From positions 6,692 through 47,744 of the forward strand of contig WELA01012332.1 in NCBI GenBank assembly GCA_009602735.1: a stretch of DNA of 41,053 nt, written 5' to 3'. The position numbers were made by a program, and so were the translations under genes. Shown piece after piece: positions 18,872 through 29,722 of the stretch (the stretch's first letter is position 1; each line of letters begins with the position of its first letter). The notes below the pieces were generated by a model that saw only the letters and a list, made by a program, of their open reading frames with translations, made no database searches and had not been told where the DNA came from. Origin of the DNA: Mesotaenium endlicherianum. Its lineage: Eukaryota > Streptophyta > Zygnematophyceae > Zygnematales > Mesotaeniaceae.

Positions 18872-20570
18872 TCAGACCATGGTGAGGGGAGAACGCAGCA
18901 ACTGGGCAGCCTGCTCTTGCACTGTCCGCAAGTTGATGGAGCCATCTTTCTCCTGTGCGGCTCTCAAACTGAGAGGGACATACACTGGCATATTGGAGGG
19001 GTGCTGCATGACATGGGCTAAGGGCACATGCACTCTATAAGAGGAGGATGCTGGGTACCCTTTGGCTGCCTCCTTGGCAGCCCTTCTGTATGCTCTGTTT
19101 GACTGGGTCTCACCTCCTGGGGTGGGACTTCTCCTGCTGAAACTCCCCAGCCACTGGAGGTCTGGGTCACTTGGTGGACTGCTATCCCTAAGCTGCTGCA
19201 AGGTTGCCTGTGCCAAGGACCTTCCAGTACTCTGCAGAGTGGGGGATGTATTAGGGGTCTGTGCCTCAGCCGCGCTAGACTCCTCTCCGGCGCCTTCCTC
19301 CTCTTTGTCCTCCTGTTCCTCTGAGACTTTTGGAGTCTCTTTGGACATCTCCTCCAGCCGTTTCCAAGAAAAAGAGTATCCCACTGACCTCCCCCTTTTG
19401 GTTGCAGGTGGGGGTTGCTGGGTCCTGACCGCATACAGGTCTTTCTCCCCTTGCTTACTTGCCCATTTGGCTTAAGCAACTTTCCCTTTAGAAAAAGAAT
19501 CTCTAGCCCTAGTCCTATCCTCCTGTGTCTCCTGACTCATGCAATCCCTGACTCCATCCAGTCTTGGGTCCCATGCTGCAATGTGAGGTGGCAGCACTAT
19601 CTTCCCCTATAAGTCTGCTAGGAAATCGTCTTCCTCAGCTTTGTAATTTTGCTTGTTCTTCATGGTGATGGTCATCCAGCGCCAGTCAGTGGGCTGCAGA
19701 AAAAAAGCAGGATCTATCCTCTTCAAAGTACAAGGGTACCAGTGCCCTGAGAAATTCAACTAACTGGTCTCCCTTGCCAAGAACTCCTAGCTTCTTCTCT
19801 CCACCTCGTTATACTTGGCCTTGAATTGATTGTGGAAAGTGGCATCCTTGAAGCTGTCTGTATGCATAGGGATCAACCTGATGATCCTGTCTATGCCCCA
19901 GATCCCAGGTCTCGGCACAATTTCAGATTCACCTATCTGGGCCAATGCTTTGACCTCCCAGACGGCGGACCGTATATCCCACCATCGTGGCATAGTCATG
20001 GTACAGTAGAAGCCCTGTGCTGACCTCTATGTACTTGTCAAAACTTTGGGACGTCTCCCCCTTCCGCTGCAGTATGTCCTTTTGCAACTCACTTTGGCTT
20101 CTCTGGGCGTACTTGAAGGCTTCCTCCAAAAGGTCAAAGCCCTTGCTCATCACCGTGTAGCAGTAGCTTTTGATTCTCCTCTGCTCCTCCTCAACTTGCT
20201 GCTCTCGCCTCTCATCAGCCAACCTTTGTTCCTCTGCCTTCTTGGCTTCCTCTGCAGCTGTCCACCTGGGGATGAAAATGACCATTTTTGTCAATTTATC
20301 CACTACAACCAGGATAGAATCATGCCCTTTGGCACTTCTTGGTAGTGTTACCACCCTGTCTGTGGATATTTGTTTCCCATCGTCCACCTGGGATGGGTAG
20401 TGGTTGCAGTAGTCCTCCGGGTGGTGTGTGTCTCGACCTGTTTTTCTGACATTAATCACAGGACTTAACATATTGCAAGACCTCCCAAGGAAACCCTTCC
20501 CAGTGATATTGTTTTGCCAGTTAGCCAACAATTTTGGCCTGCCCCAAATGCCCACCCAGTAAACTGTCAC
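18872..20570 (-). pseudogene. Integrase fragment fused in frame to ORF3, copy C
   Basis: A frame from 20570 to 19929 starts in the integrase zinc-binding region (CNMLSPVINV, then HHPE) and the core start ([23 protein letters not shown]). At about 20265 it passes straight into the ORF3 coiled coil (AAEEAKKAEEQRLADERREQ) without losing frame. Some 1.6 kb present in copy B (rest of integrase, chromodomain, spacer) is therefore missing. Downstream, ORF3 continues with GFDLLEEAFKYAQ, a frameshift near 19985, a Trp-to-stop change near 19787 and the conserved tail (RAYRRAAKEAAKGYPASS, VPLSLRAAQEKDGSI). The fusion is most simply a deletion product. Confidence 0.8.
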
Positions 20571-20803
20571 GTGCTTGACTCAGTAAAAGTGACCTTATTT
20601 CCAGATTATTAGGAATTACCAGTTTCAGCTTGCCGGAAGTGGTTTCGATGACCCAAACCACAACTTATACCCGAGTGTATTAGCATGACATACCCCATCA
20701 GTGGGGCTAGGCTCGAATGTTGGGTCATAAAGGTAGGCTTTCCTCAGTTGTTCAAGGAAGGACTTTTTGACTTTTTATGAAGTGAGTGCACAAAGGACTT
20801 TGT

Positions 20804-21460
20804 CTACAGCATGCTGACTAAAGTTCCTTTCTTGCAAGTTAGGTCTTCTATGAGTGCATCAGCAGGATTCAATTTCCCTGGTTTGTAGTCAATCTGGACT
20901 TGGACCTGCTCTAGCATCTGGCTCCAGCGGTTCTCTCTCCTCGACAGCTTGGACTTTTTCTGAAAGTGAGTCAAAGCTAGATAATCTGTAATCACCTTAA
21001 AAGCTTTACCATGTAAGTGTGCTCTCCACTGTTTGAGAACATGAATGATAGCAAGCAGCTCTTTTTCATGCACATAATAGTTAATCAAAGCTGGACTGAA
21101 AATCATAGACTCTGAAAAGGGGCGGAATACAGCATAGGGTGTCAATCCTGCTTTACCTTACCTTCTTTTGTGGTTTTGTCAGTAGGATGCAACAAAATAG
21201 CACCCATGGCAAAGTTAAAAGCATCAGTAACAACCTGCACAAATTTGCTAGAGTCATACACAGCTAAGACTAGGGCAGAATAGAGAGCATGTTTAAGGGT
21301 CTGGAAGGCAGCTTGCTGCTCTTCTTCCACACATACCCTATGTTCTTCTTAACAAGGTCAGTCAGTTTACTGGCCTTTGTAGAATAATTCTCTATGCATC
21401 TCCTATAGTAGTTAGCCAACCCGAGGAAGGATTAAACTTCCGCGACAGAGTGTGGCATTG
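20804..21460 (-). pseudogene. RNase H and RT connection of copy C
   Basis: It contains VVTDAFNFAMGAILL, NYYVHEKELLAIIHVLKQW and, beyond the point where copy B is deleted, the RNase H end with KVITDYLALTHFQKKSKLS and VQIDYKPGKLNPADAL. It therefore shows the full RNase H organisation of the family. Frames shift near 21140 and stop near 21330. Confidence 0.85.
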
Positions 21461-21489
21461 GCCAGTCCCTTATGGTCTGTACCTTTTTA

Positions 21490-22740
21490 GGATCCAAATT
21501 GATGCATATTTGTTCTTTACTATAATCCTGTTAAGAGCTATGTAATCCACACACATTTGCATACTGTCATCCTTCTACTTAACAAATAAGATGGGTGCGC
21601 CATAAGGTGATTTACTGGGAGAAATACAACCGTTTTCCCCCAGCTCAACAATCTGTGTTTTCAACTCTTCGCTCTCCACATGAGACGAGCCATAGGTGCG
21701 TTGCCAAGGTGGCTGACTCCCAGATAATAAATCAATCTTATGATCTACTTATCTCTTAAGGGGCAGTCCTGGAGGCATATTAAAAACATCAATATATTGA
21801 GCAACAATGCTTGCAGCAGTAGGGTGCTCCGAAGGGCTCACCTTTTTTTCAACCACTTCTTCAGGTTGAGAAGGTACCTCTTTTAGCAGCAGGTAGAACA
21901 TTCTGTCTTCCTTCTGATTCCACCTTTCGATGAACTCCAATGCATTCAGCAATTTGCATCCTCCTGGAAGCCTCTTCTTTTCCTCAACTTGCAATCCATA
22001 CAGGACAAGAGGAACTAAGAGCACTGGTGGGTGCCAAGTTAGTCTCCCCATCACTCGCTCCTCTCATTTTAACTGTACCTCTTGTCCAACACACTTCAAC
22101 TTAATGTCTATTAAGCCAGGACCCTAGTTTTGAAATTCAGATACGGCGCATACGAATTTGCCGATTTGTCGTACGTTCAGAACGTGAGAGTCAAACGTGT
22201 ACGTTGGAATACGCCAAAATACGTGAGTGTCGGTGGAATAAATCGACTATAAATTGAAAACAAATCAAAAAAATTGATTATACGCCAATACGGAGTATCA
22301 CGATACGGAGTATTGCAATACGTACGATTTGGCCAAAAGAGGCTGTACGGGTGTATTTTAAAACTAGGCCAAGACTTTCCTAGCACGAGATCATAAAACC
22401 CAGAGTTGAGTACCTCAAATGTAAGCGTTTCATTTAGAACTGCAATGCCAGAATCTAACTCAACCTCAATAGGCTTGGTTATAACTCCTCCCAGGATACT
22501 TGAGGCATCTCCAAGAAATATTTTTCTATTCCCTTGAGTGACAGTTGGCAGCCTTAGCCGCTCAACTAAGTCCTTATGGATAAAAGTATGTGACGCCTTT
22601 CTGTCAACAAATGCCTTGACCTTCCTACCTGCAATCATACAATGCAGTAGGATTGGAGGGATTGACTTTTCCTGACTTTTGCATTGTTTTCCAAACTTAG
22701 CAAAGAAATGTTAGACATCAGGTGGAACAAAAATATCCAG
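21490..22740 (-). pseudogene. Protease and RT N-terminal part of copy C, with internal deletion and MITE
   Basis: The protease (AFVDRKASHTFIHKDLVERL, about 22575-22635) has lost the conserved Gly of the active-site motif (R-K instead of G-G or E-G). A MITE sits at 22124-22367. At about 21505 the sequence jumps from the region after the RT catalytic motif to the VDY region, so roughly 400 bp including FLDD are missing compared with copy B. It is non-functional. Confidence 0.85.
22124..22367. mobile_element. 244-bp MITE with CTAGTTTT terminal inverted repeats
   Basis: The ends are CTAGTTTTGAAATTC and the complement of CTAGTTTTAAAATAC (13 of 15 match). The flanks are GCCAGGACC and GCCAAGACT, a 9-bp target duplication with two mismatches. 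Copy B (14264-14280) and copy F give the unoccupied site. There is no coding capacity. The interior has repeated ATACGGAGTAT-like palindromes. A 9-bp duplication fits the Mutator superfamily, but no transposase partner is visible. Confidence 0.8.
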
Positions 22741-22898
22741 AGTGTGCACTCTCTGGAGATCTATAGTGCTGATGATCTCCTTTATATGTTTGCCAGGCAT
22801 GCATAGTGAATCCAATTCAGCAAGACCCATAAAACCTGCTACAAGAGAAGCTAGCGACAACTCACTATCTCTAGCATCCTCATAGTCAGTAGACTGAA

Positions 22899-23381
22899 TT
22901 ACCGACTGTTGCTGTCTTTTAAAGGCTGGTCGTCTCTCTCGACCTTTGGAACTGTGCTTGACCGGATACTGCTCTCTGTAGTGACCCAGCTGCCGGCAAT
23001 GGTAGCATACAGACTTTGCTGAGGCTGGTCTCGGCTTAGTCCTACCACCACCTGTTCCATAACCACCTCAAGAGTGTGCACCTCTCCCTCTAGACTACAT
23101 AGCATTATACTCATACTCATACTCATCACTCTGATTGTCCTCAACCTGATCTCCTTCAATCGCATTGTAGGAACCATGTAGCATTTTGACAATCTTAGAC
23201 ACCAAAGCATTACTCTGGCGCTTGTGATTGAACTGCTGCTGATCCCAGGCATCAGCGTCCTGGATCAGCCAGTTTCTCATATTTCTTTTTAGCAAAATGA
23301 CGTGAGACCTCGGATTTCAGCAACTGAAGTGGTCTGCTTCAGTGACAAGGAGACCATCGCATAGATAGCTTTCTCCTGCTG
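22899..23381 (-). pseudogene. C-terminal gag fragment of copy C
   Basis: It carries part of the gag core (DADAWDQQQFNHKRQSN), the Arg/Gly-rich region and the remains of a zinc knuckle (HCRQLGHYREQ). The heptamer UUUAAAA is kept at 22917-22923. A stop near 23096, a frame change near 23265 and a 55-bp or so deletion near 23318 are visible. The fragment ends abruptly at the LTR of copy F. Confidence 0.8.
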
Positions 23382-24801
23382 TGAAATGAATCGACTTACC
23401 AAATAGGCGATTAACAATAATAAAGATCTTCATTTCAGCAAGTAATCTGCATGGTATTTTCTGTTAACCAATTAAACAGCAAAAAGACAAGACACTAGGA
23501 GTGAACAATACTCGCAAGTTGAAAGGGGGAAGGGTGCGGGGAGTGCGCCCATACACACTCACGCACCCTCACCCGCGAGTGAAAGCGTGCACGAGGACCT
23601 TTCCTAGTTGCATACACAAGGTGGAGTGGCCTGGTGGTGTGCCACCCTTGCAAGGGTTAGAGGGCTACATGATAGAGGCGTGGAAAAGAACTCACTTAAT
23701 TAAGAAAAGTCGTGTACAAGATAAGAAGGTTAGACTAGACTAGCTAGACTAAACTCCCTTTACTTCTTTGTGCTTCCCATTTATGCTTTAACTCTAAGTG
23801 TCCTCTCTAGCAAAGTACCTCCAGAACCTTCTACTATGGCTCCTTCCATGTAGGTGACCTTGCCTAATTGGACAAGCTAGCACACTCACACGCACGCAAT
23901 TACACTCTAGAATATTCTACTACACAATCCACTAACTCCTCACGAACTTTCTAGAAATTCCAGGATCACTTTGGCACTCTACGTAGTTTTTGGAACCCTC
24001 ATGTTTCAATGTTTTACTTTGTGGACTCCAACCAAATTTCCGTCACTGAACCTGTCCCTGTCACTCATTTGAATCTGTGACACTAAAAACTTACTAAAAA
24101 CTCCCAAAATTCATAACTTTCTCAATCCTTGTCCAAATGACTTGAAATAAAGGCCAAAGTTCTTTTAGAATCACACTCTATGCATATAAAATACTAGAAA
24201 GATATAACCTATACTTTGATAACCTTACACGAGTCAAATGCAAGTAAACTAGCATTAATAATGCAATCAGTAAGCTCATACATAAGCAAGGCCAGAAGAC
24301 ATTGCACATTAATGGCTTCTCGCCTTGGATTTAGATCTCTCTCCGTAAGCTGTACAAGAGAGTTGGACTTGTTTCCGAATGCTGAACTTGAGAGCAATAC
24401 CTAGCATATGTACTTGGAATGAGTTACTGTTCAACGGCCAGTGCGATGGCACCGCCTACCCGGGAGTTAACCACGTTGGTAGGACCTCGGTTAACCAAAT
24501 CCACCGCCATCTCCCATCATCCCGAATCGCCATGCCATCTGGCAATTCATCTAGCACACCACACTCAAATGTATTTCTTGGCAATTCGCTGCTACCGAGT
24601 ACGGAAGTCAGCTGGCTGTCAAAGAATGTGTCAGCAAGCTCACCTAAGTTGACTTCAACCTGCTGCTCCCGGCTAAGTCATTAAACTGATTATTGTATAA
24701 GGTCCAGCAAACTCAACATAAAGTAAAGTTCAGTAGGCTGAACTTATTTAAGTATTATCTTTAAATGAATGTTATACCTACCAATATACTCATTCATTAC
24801 A
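23382..24801 (-). repeat. 3' LTR of copy F, split by solo LTR Y1
   Basis: The LTR parts are 23382-23519 and 24230-24801. Removing the insert and one duplication leaves about 705 bp. A small deletion (around 24530) and the change TTTATATC to TTCATTTC in the TATA-like stretch distinguish it. Confidence 0.9.
23520..24229 (+). mobile_element. Solo LTR Y1 (710 bp) nested in the LTR of copy F
   Basis: It begins TGAAAGG and ends CCTTACA (inverted, 6 of 7 match), and is flanked by CAAGT (23515-23519) and CGAGT (24230-24234), a 5-bp target duplication with one change. There is no coding sequence. An internal inverted pair, AGGGTGCG/CGCACCCT, lies near 23530-23570. It belongs to the same family as Y2. 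The strand of the parent element is unknown. Confidence 0.8.
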
Positions 24802-24836
24802 ATCCATCCAACTTAACAAGTTGTCGCCTCGACAAC
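24802..24836 (-). promoter_or_regulatory. Polypurine tract and hairpin, copy F
   Basis: The minus strand reads TTAAGTTGGATGGATT next to the LTR. The hairpin GTTGTCG-CCT-CGACAAC at 24820-24836 is identical to copy B. Confidence 0.55.
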
Positions 24837-24914
24837 ACTAACACTGGGTACATGGTTTTTCCCAACTGAAAGTACTGATCTCCCTCCCACCGCCTCTTGC
24901 TCCAACACTGATGC

Positions 24915-26538
24915 CTAACTACGGGGATCACTAGTAACAGTGTGCTGTTGCTCCGCCGTCAGCCTACTGCCCTTATGAGGGAGATGTTCCCGGGGCTCTA
25001 CGGTCAGGGGAGCGAGACCGGAAGCCAGACCACCTCCTTCTGTCTTGGAGTCTCTTGAAGCGTGGGGGCTCCGAGTAGGGAGAACCAAGGGGAGAACGCA
25101 TGACATGAGCCAAGGGCACATGTCCTCTCTGCGAGGGAGATGCTGGCAGGCCTCTGGCTATTTCTCTAGCAGCCCTCCTGTCTACCCTGTCTGACTGGGT
25201 CTCTGCGCCTGCAGATGGGCTCTGTACTCTTGCCAAGTGATATCTTCCTCTTTAGCGAGCTGGTGCAGAGCTATGTCTGCCCTGGCCAACCCAATCTTCT
25301 CCATTACAGGGGATGTGGCAGGTGTCTGGGTCACGGCGGGGCTAGTGTCCTCTTCCTTATCTTCCTCCTTTTCTTCCTTTGACTCCTCCTCTCCTTCCCC
25401 TGGCTCCTCTGAGACTGCTGGAGTCTCCTCTGTCAGCTGCTCTAGCTCTTCCCGAGATAAAGAATACCCCACTGACCTTCCCCTTTTGGGTGCTGGTGGG
25501 GGTTGTGGAGTCCTGACCGCATACAAGTCTTTCTCTCCCTGCTTGCTTGCCCATTTGGCATAAGCGTGCTTCCCTTTAGAGGATGACTCTCGGGCCCTGC
25601 TCCTGTCCTCCTGCATTTCTTGACTCATGCAATCTCTTACTCCATCCAATCTTGGGTCCCAAGCTGCAATGTGAGGGGACAACACTATGTTCCCTTTGTA
25701 GGTCTGTTAGGAAATCCTCCCCTGCCCCGTCATTTTGCTGGTCCCTCATGTTAATGGTCATCCACCGCCAATCGGTGGGCTTTTGGAAGAAGGCAGGGTC
25801 TGTCCTTTTCAGCGTACGAGGGTACCAATGCCCTGCAAAGTTCAGCTGACTGGTTTCCCTGGCCAAGAATTCCCAGCTCTTTCTCTCCACCTCATTATAC
25901 ATGGCCTTGAACCTGTTATGGGATGTAAAGTCCTTAAAGCTGTCCGAGTCCATAGGGATCATCCTGATGACCCTATCTTTCCCCTAGATACCCGAAATCG
26001 ATACAGCTCCTTTCTCATTCACTTGGGCCATTGCCTTGGCCTCTGTGACCGTATTTCCTACCATCCTGGCGTAATCGTGGTAGAGGAGGAGTTCTGTGCT
26101 GACCTCTGTATATTTGTCAAAGTTTTTGGATGTCTCCCCTTCCCTCTGCAGGATGTTCTTCTGCGACTCACTGCGACTTAGCTGGGCATACTTGAAGGCC
26201 TCCTCCAGTAGATCAAAGCCCTTGCCCAGCACTGTGTAGCGGTAGCTGCTGATTCTCCTCTGTTCTTCTTCTTCAGCCTGCTGCTTCCGCCTCTCCTCAG
26301 CTTGCCTCTCCTCCTCTGCCTTCTTGGCCTCCTCTACAGCTTGTCTGTCCAGTTCTTCCTGCCTCAGCCTGGCCTGTTCCTCCTCCTCCTTCTTCTTCTG
26401 TACCTCCCGATGTTGTTGGAGTTGTTGTGATTCTCGAGCGGAGATGGAGGATGATTAGATGTCGCCACGGAATTGCAAGTATTCTGCATATGCCTCTTCC
26501 GCTCTTCTCTTCCTCTTAAGTTCCGACTTTTGAGTCAT
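24915..26538 (-). pseudogene. ORF3 of copy F
   Basis: It starts at ATG 26538 with MTQKSELKRKRRAEEAYAEY, has an early stop (TAA near 26458) and then the long Gln/Glu/Lys/Arg coiled coil. The conserved core follows: GKGFDLLEEAFKYAQ, NEVERKSWEFLARETSQL, DWRWMTINM. Frameshifts lie near 25980 and 25700. The frame 25685-25182 is open from HIAAWDPRLDG through the Pro-rich basic linker (QPPPAPKRGRS) and the acidic tract, showing that the two ORF3 halves of copy B once formed one protein. The tail has an internal deletion near 25095. Confidence 0.72.
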
Positions 26539-26929
26539 CGTGCTCAATCATAAACACAATGCAGTCAGTGAAGTCATGGTACTTTGTCGCTACTGAGTAC
26601 CCTTGGTGGAAAAGAACGTGGTAGGGAGAGATCCATGTGTGTACTACCTTGTGTGAGTGAGTAGAATAGGAGAATTGAGTCAGAGAGAAAAAGTGAGTGT
26701 GAGCGCAGGTTGAGTGTGTAGAATGATTACATAAAAATTTGCCTGGCTGATCCCAAGACGGAACACACTCCCTCCAACTTAATTTTAAGGTGGGCTGCCT
26801 GTCACAACTGTCACTATCTGTGACTCACTGTCACGTTTAACTGTCACTTTTCCCTTCAACTTACTTGGAGACAGGACCTCCTGTCACCTGTCCATGGCGA
26901 CTGAAATGACAGTTAGGGAGGTGTGCCAG

Positions 26930-28062
26930 CCGCCCGAAGGTGGGCATTGGTCAGCTGGTCTTTAAATTCCCAAGTGTCCCCAGAGGCATCGTACCCCTTC
27001 CATCTGACCAGGTACTTCATGACATATTTAGATGATCGGCGGACAGAGCGAGCGTCTAAAATTTCCTTGACCTTATATTCCTCAGGGTCACCATGCCTGA
27101 CAGCGGGGTCTGGTCCCGGTTGGACAGGTTACCGACCGGTGAACTGTGTGTCACCTTTGATGTACAGTTCCAGGAAGGAGACATTAAAGACCGGGTGACC
27201 CTTGTATTCTGCTGACATGCTTAATTTGTAAGCATTCTGACCGACATGGCGCACCACCAAAAAGGGACCGACCCAGACCAGACCAAGCTTTTTCTTGACC
27301 ACACCAGGCAGGTACAGGTGTTGAGAACGCAGTTTGACCAAATCGCCCATAGAAAATGTCAGCTCTCGACGGTGCTGATTAGCGTATTTTTGTTGATTTT
27401 CTTGGGCTTTGTGCAGGTTTTGTTGGACTTCTAACAAGGTGTCAGCAAACTCCTAGGTTAAGTGTAGGGAGATCGGATTGTCAATCCCTTCAGGGTGAGT
27501 GGAAGACTCCCCTAATACATCTAAAGGAGACTTCGGGACTCTATCCAGGCTCAATTCAAAAGGAGTCTTGCCCGTTGACGCGTGCACCGCACTATTGACC
27601 GCAAACTGAATTGGAGGCAACAGGTCATCCCAATTATCTTGTTTTTGGTTAATATATGCTCTCAGCACCTCTTGCAGAACTCGGTTAGTTCTTTCAATCT
27701 GCCCATCACTCTGAGGGTGGTTTGCTGTGCTGAGAAGCTGGTTGACTCCCATTAACCCCATTAAAGCTCTCCAGAACTTAGAGGTAAATTTGGAGTCTCA
27801 ATCTGAGATAATATTAGAGGGTAGCCATGTTGGCATACTACATGGTTGTAGAGCTGTCTTGCTGTTTCAAGTGCAGTCACTTTGACAGTTGTGGGGATGA
27901 AAATGACCATTTTCGTCAATATATCCACTACTACCAGTATCAAATCATGCCTATAGGCAGTTCGTGGTAGTGTTACGACCGAGTCCATGGATGTTGTTTC
28001 CCAGCGTCCAGCTGGGGTGGGCAGTTGTTATAAGAGACCCCCCGATGGTATGTGCCGAGACT
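26930..28062 (-). pseudogene. Integrase core and chromodomain of copy F
   Basis: The order is the core start ([33 protein letters not shown]), where the 15 residues missing in copy B are present. The catalytic Glu region [18 protein letters not shown] follows, then the GPY-type module (VWVGPFLVVRHVG) and the chromodomain (EEYKVKEILDARSV, LVRWKGYDASGDTWEF). A stop separates the last two (TAA near 27130), and frameshifts occur near 27760 and 27450. The HHCC domain is missing except for a few residues at the deletion junction. Confidence 0.85.
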
Positions 28063-29722
28063 TTTTTCACACTTGCTCATTTTAGCATATAACTGATTTT
28101 CTTCTCAGAGTGTCTATGACTGTCTTTAAGTGTTCAGCATGCTGAGCTTCATCTTTAAAGAAAATTAAAATATCATCCAGGAAGACTTGCACAACCCTAT
28201 CCAAGTAAGGTCTGAAAATGTCATTCATAGCACCCATGAAGGTTGCAGGAGCATTAGTCAGTCAAATGGCATCACATTAAACTCATAGTGTCCATAACGT
28301 GTGCGGAAGGCAATCTTGTGTTGATCTCCCTCAACAATTCTGATTTGATGATAACCACTCTTTAGATCTATCTTACTGAACACTTTAGCACCAGACAGGA
28401 TATCAAGCAAGTCCTCAAATTTGGGTAAAGCATACTTGCTCTTTATTGTAATTCTGTTAAAAGCTCTATAATCAACGCACATCCACATACTTTCATCCTT
28501 TTTCTTAGCAAATAGGATGGGTGCACTATAAGGTGATATATTGGGGGAAGTATTACCATTTTCCTCAAGCTCTGCAAGCTGTGTTTTCAACTCTTTGCTC
28601 TTCACATAAGACAAGCCATAAGTGCATTGCCAGGGTGGCTGACTCCCAGGTAATAAATCAGTCCTATGATCTACTTTCCTCCTAGGGGATAGTCTTGGAG
28701 GCAAATTAAAAACGTCAATATATTGAGCAACAATTATTGCAGCAGTAGGGTGCTCCGGAGGGCATACCTTTTTCTCCACCACTTCTTCAAGTTGAGGAGG
28801 TACCTCTCTTAGCAGCAGACAGAACATTCTGTCTTCCTTCTGGTTCCAGCTTTTGACGAACTCCATTGCATTCAGCAACTTGCATCCTTCTGGAAGCCTC
28901 TTCTTTTCCTTCATTTGCCATCCACACAAGACAAGAGGAAGAGCACTGGTGGGTGCCAAGTCAGTCTGCCCATCACTGGCTCCTCTCACTTTAACTGTAC
29001 CTCTGCTCCAACACACTTCAGCTTGATGNTCTCGCTTTAACTGTAACTCTGCTCCAAGACACTTCAGCTTGATGTCTATTAAGCCAGGACCTGCCTAGCA
29101 CAAGATCTTAAAAGCCAGTGTTGAGTACCTCAAATGTAAGCGTTTCAGTTAGAACTGCAATGCCAGAACCTAACTGGACCTCAATAGGCTTGGTTATAAC
29201 TCCTCCCGGGATACTTGAGGCATCTCCAAGGAATATTTTTCTATTCCCTTGGGTGACAGTAGGCAGCCTTAGCCGCTTAACTAAGTCCTTGTGGATAAAA
29301 GTATGTGACGCCCCTCCGTCAACAAATGCCCTCACCTTCCTACCTGCAATCATGCAATGCAGTAGGATAGGGGGGACTGTCCTTTCCTGACTTTCGCATT
29401 GTTCTCCTGACGTAGCAAAGAAATGTTGGACATCAGGTGGAACAAGAGCATCCAGAGTGTGCACTCTCTGGACGTCTATATTGCTGATGGTCTCCTTTAT
29501 CTGGTTGTCAGGCATGCATAGTGAATCCAGTTCAGCAGGACCCATAATACCTGCTACGAGGGCAGCTAGTGACGACTCTCTATCTCTAGCATCCTCACAG
29601 TCAGTAGACTGGATTACTGACTGTTGCTGTCTTTCAAACGCTGGTCTTTTCTCTCGACCTTGGAAAGGTGCTTGACTGGACACTGCTCTCTGAAGTGTCC
29701 CAATTGCTGGCAATGGAAGCAA
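28063..29722 (-). pseudogene. Protease and RT of copy F
   Basis: The pol frame overlaps gag by 109 nt in the -1 frame. The protease site is VDGGASHTFIHKDL (about 29290-29330), and RT carries [30 protein letters not shown] and, after a frameshift near 28260, [11 protein letters not shown] (about 28155-28190). An undetermined base at 29029 lies in a local duplication. RT ends at about 28070 in KCEK, where the deletion removes RNase H. Confidence 0.85.
29029..29029. other. Undetermined base (N) within a local duplication, copy F
   Basis: The N is flanked by two near-identical stretches ending CACTTCAGCTTGATG, at the same element position as the N in copy B (14210). Confidence 0.85.

Larger units (their letters stand above)
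18440..23381 (-). mobile_element. Copy C, an older, internally deleted chromovirus
   Basis: The order on the minus strand is a gag fragment, protease/RT, RNase H, integrase fragment fused to ORF3, polypurine tract/hairpin, and 3' LTR. It lost the gag N-terminus, the primer site and its adjacent 5' LTR at 23381, where the left LTR of copy F begins directly. RT has lost the catalytic FLDD region, and most of the integrase plus the chromodomain are deleted. Divergence from B and F is higher, and its LTR is of the second subfamily. Confidence 0.88.

Noticed and set aside
23382-24801. One LTR shared by copies C and F as a tandem array formed by unequal recombination
   Set aside because: The LTR joins copy C in the middle of gag without primer site or gag start, and its sequence is of a different subfamily from copy C's 3' LTR. 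It is better explained as the 3' LTR of F inserted in C with later deletion.
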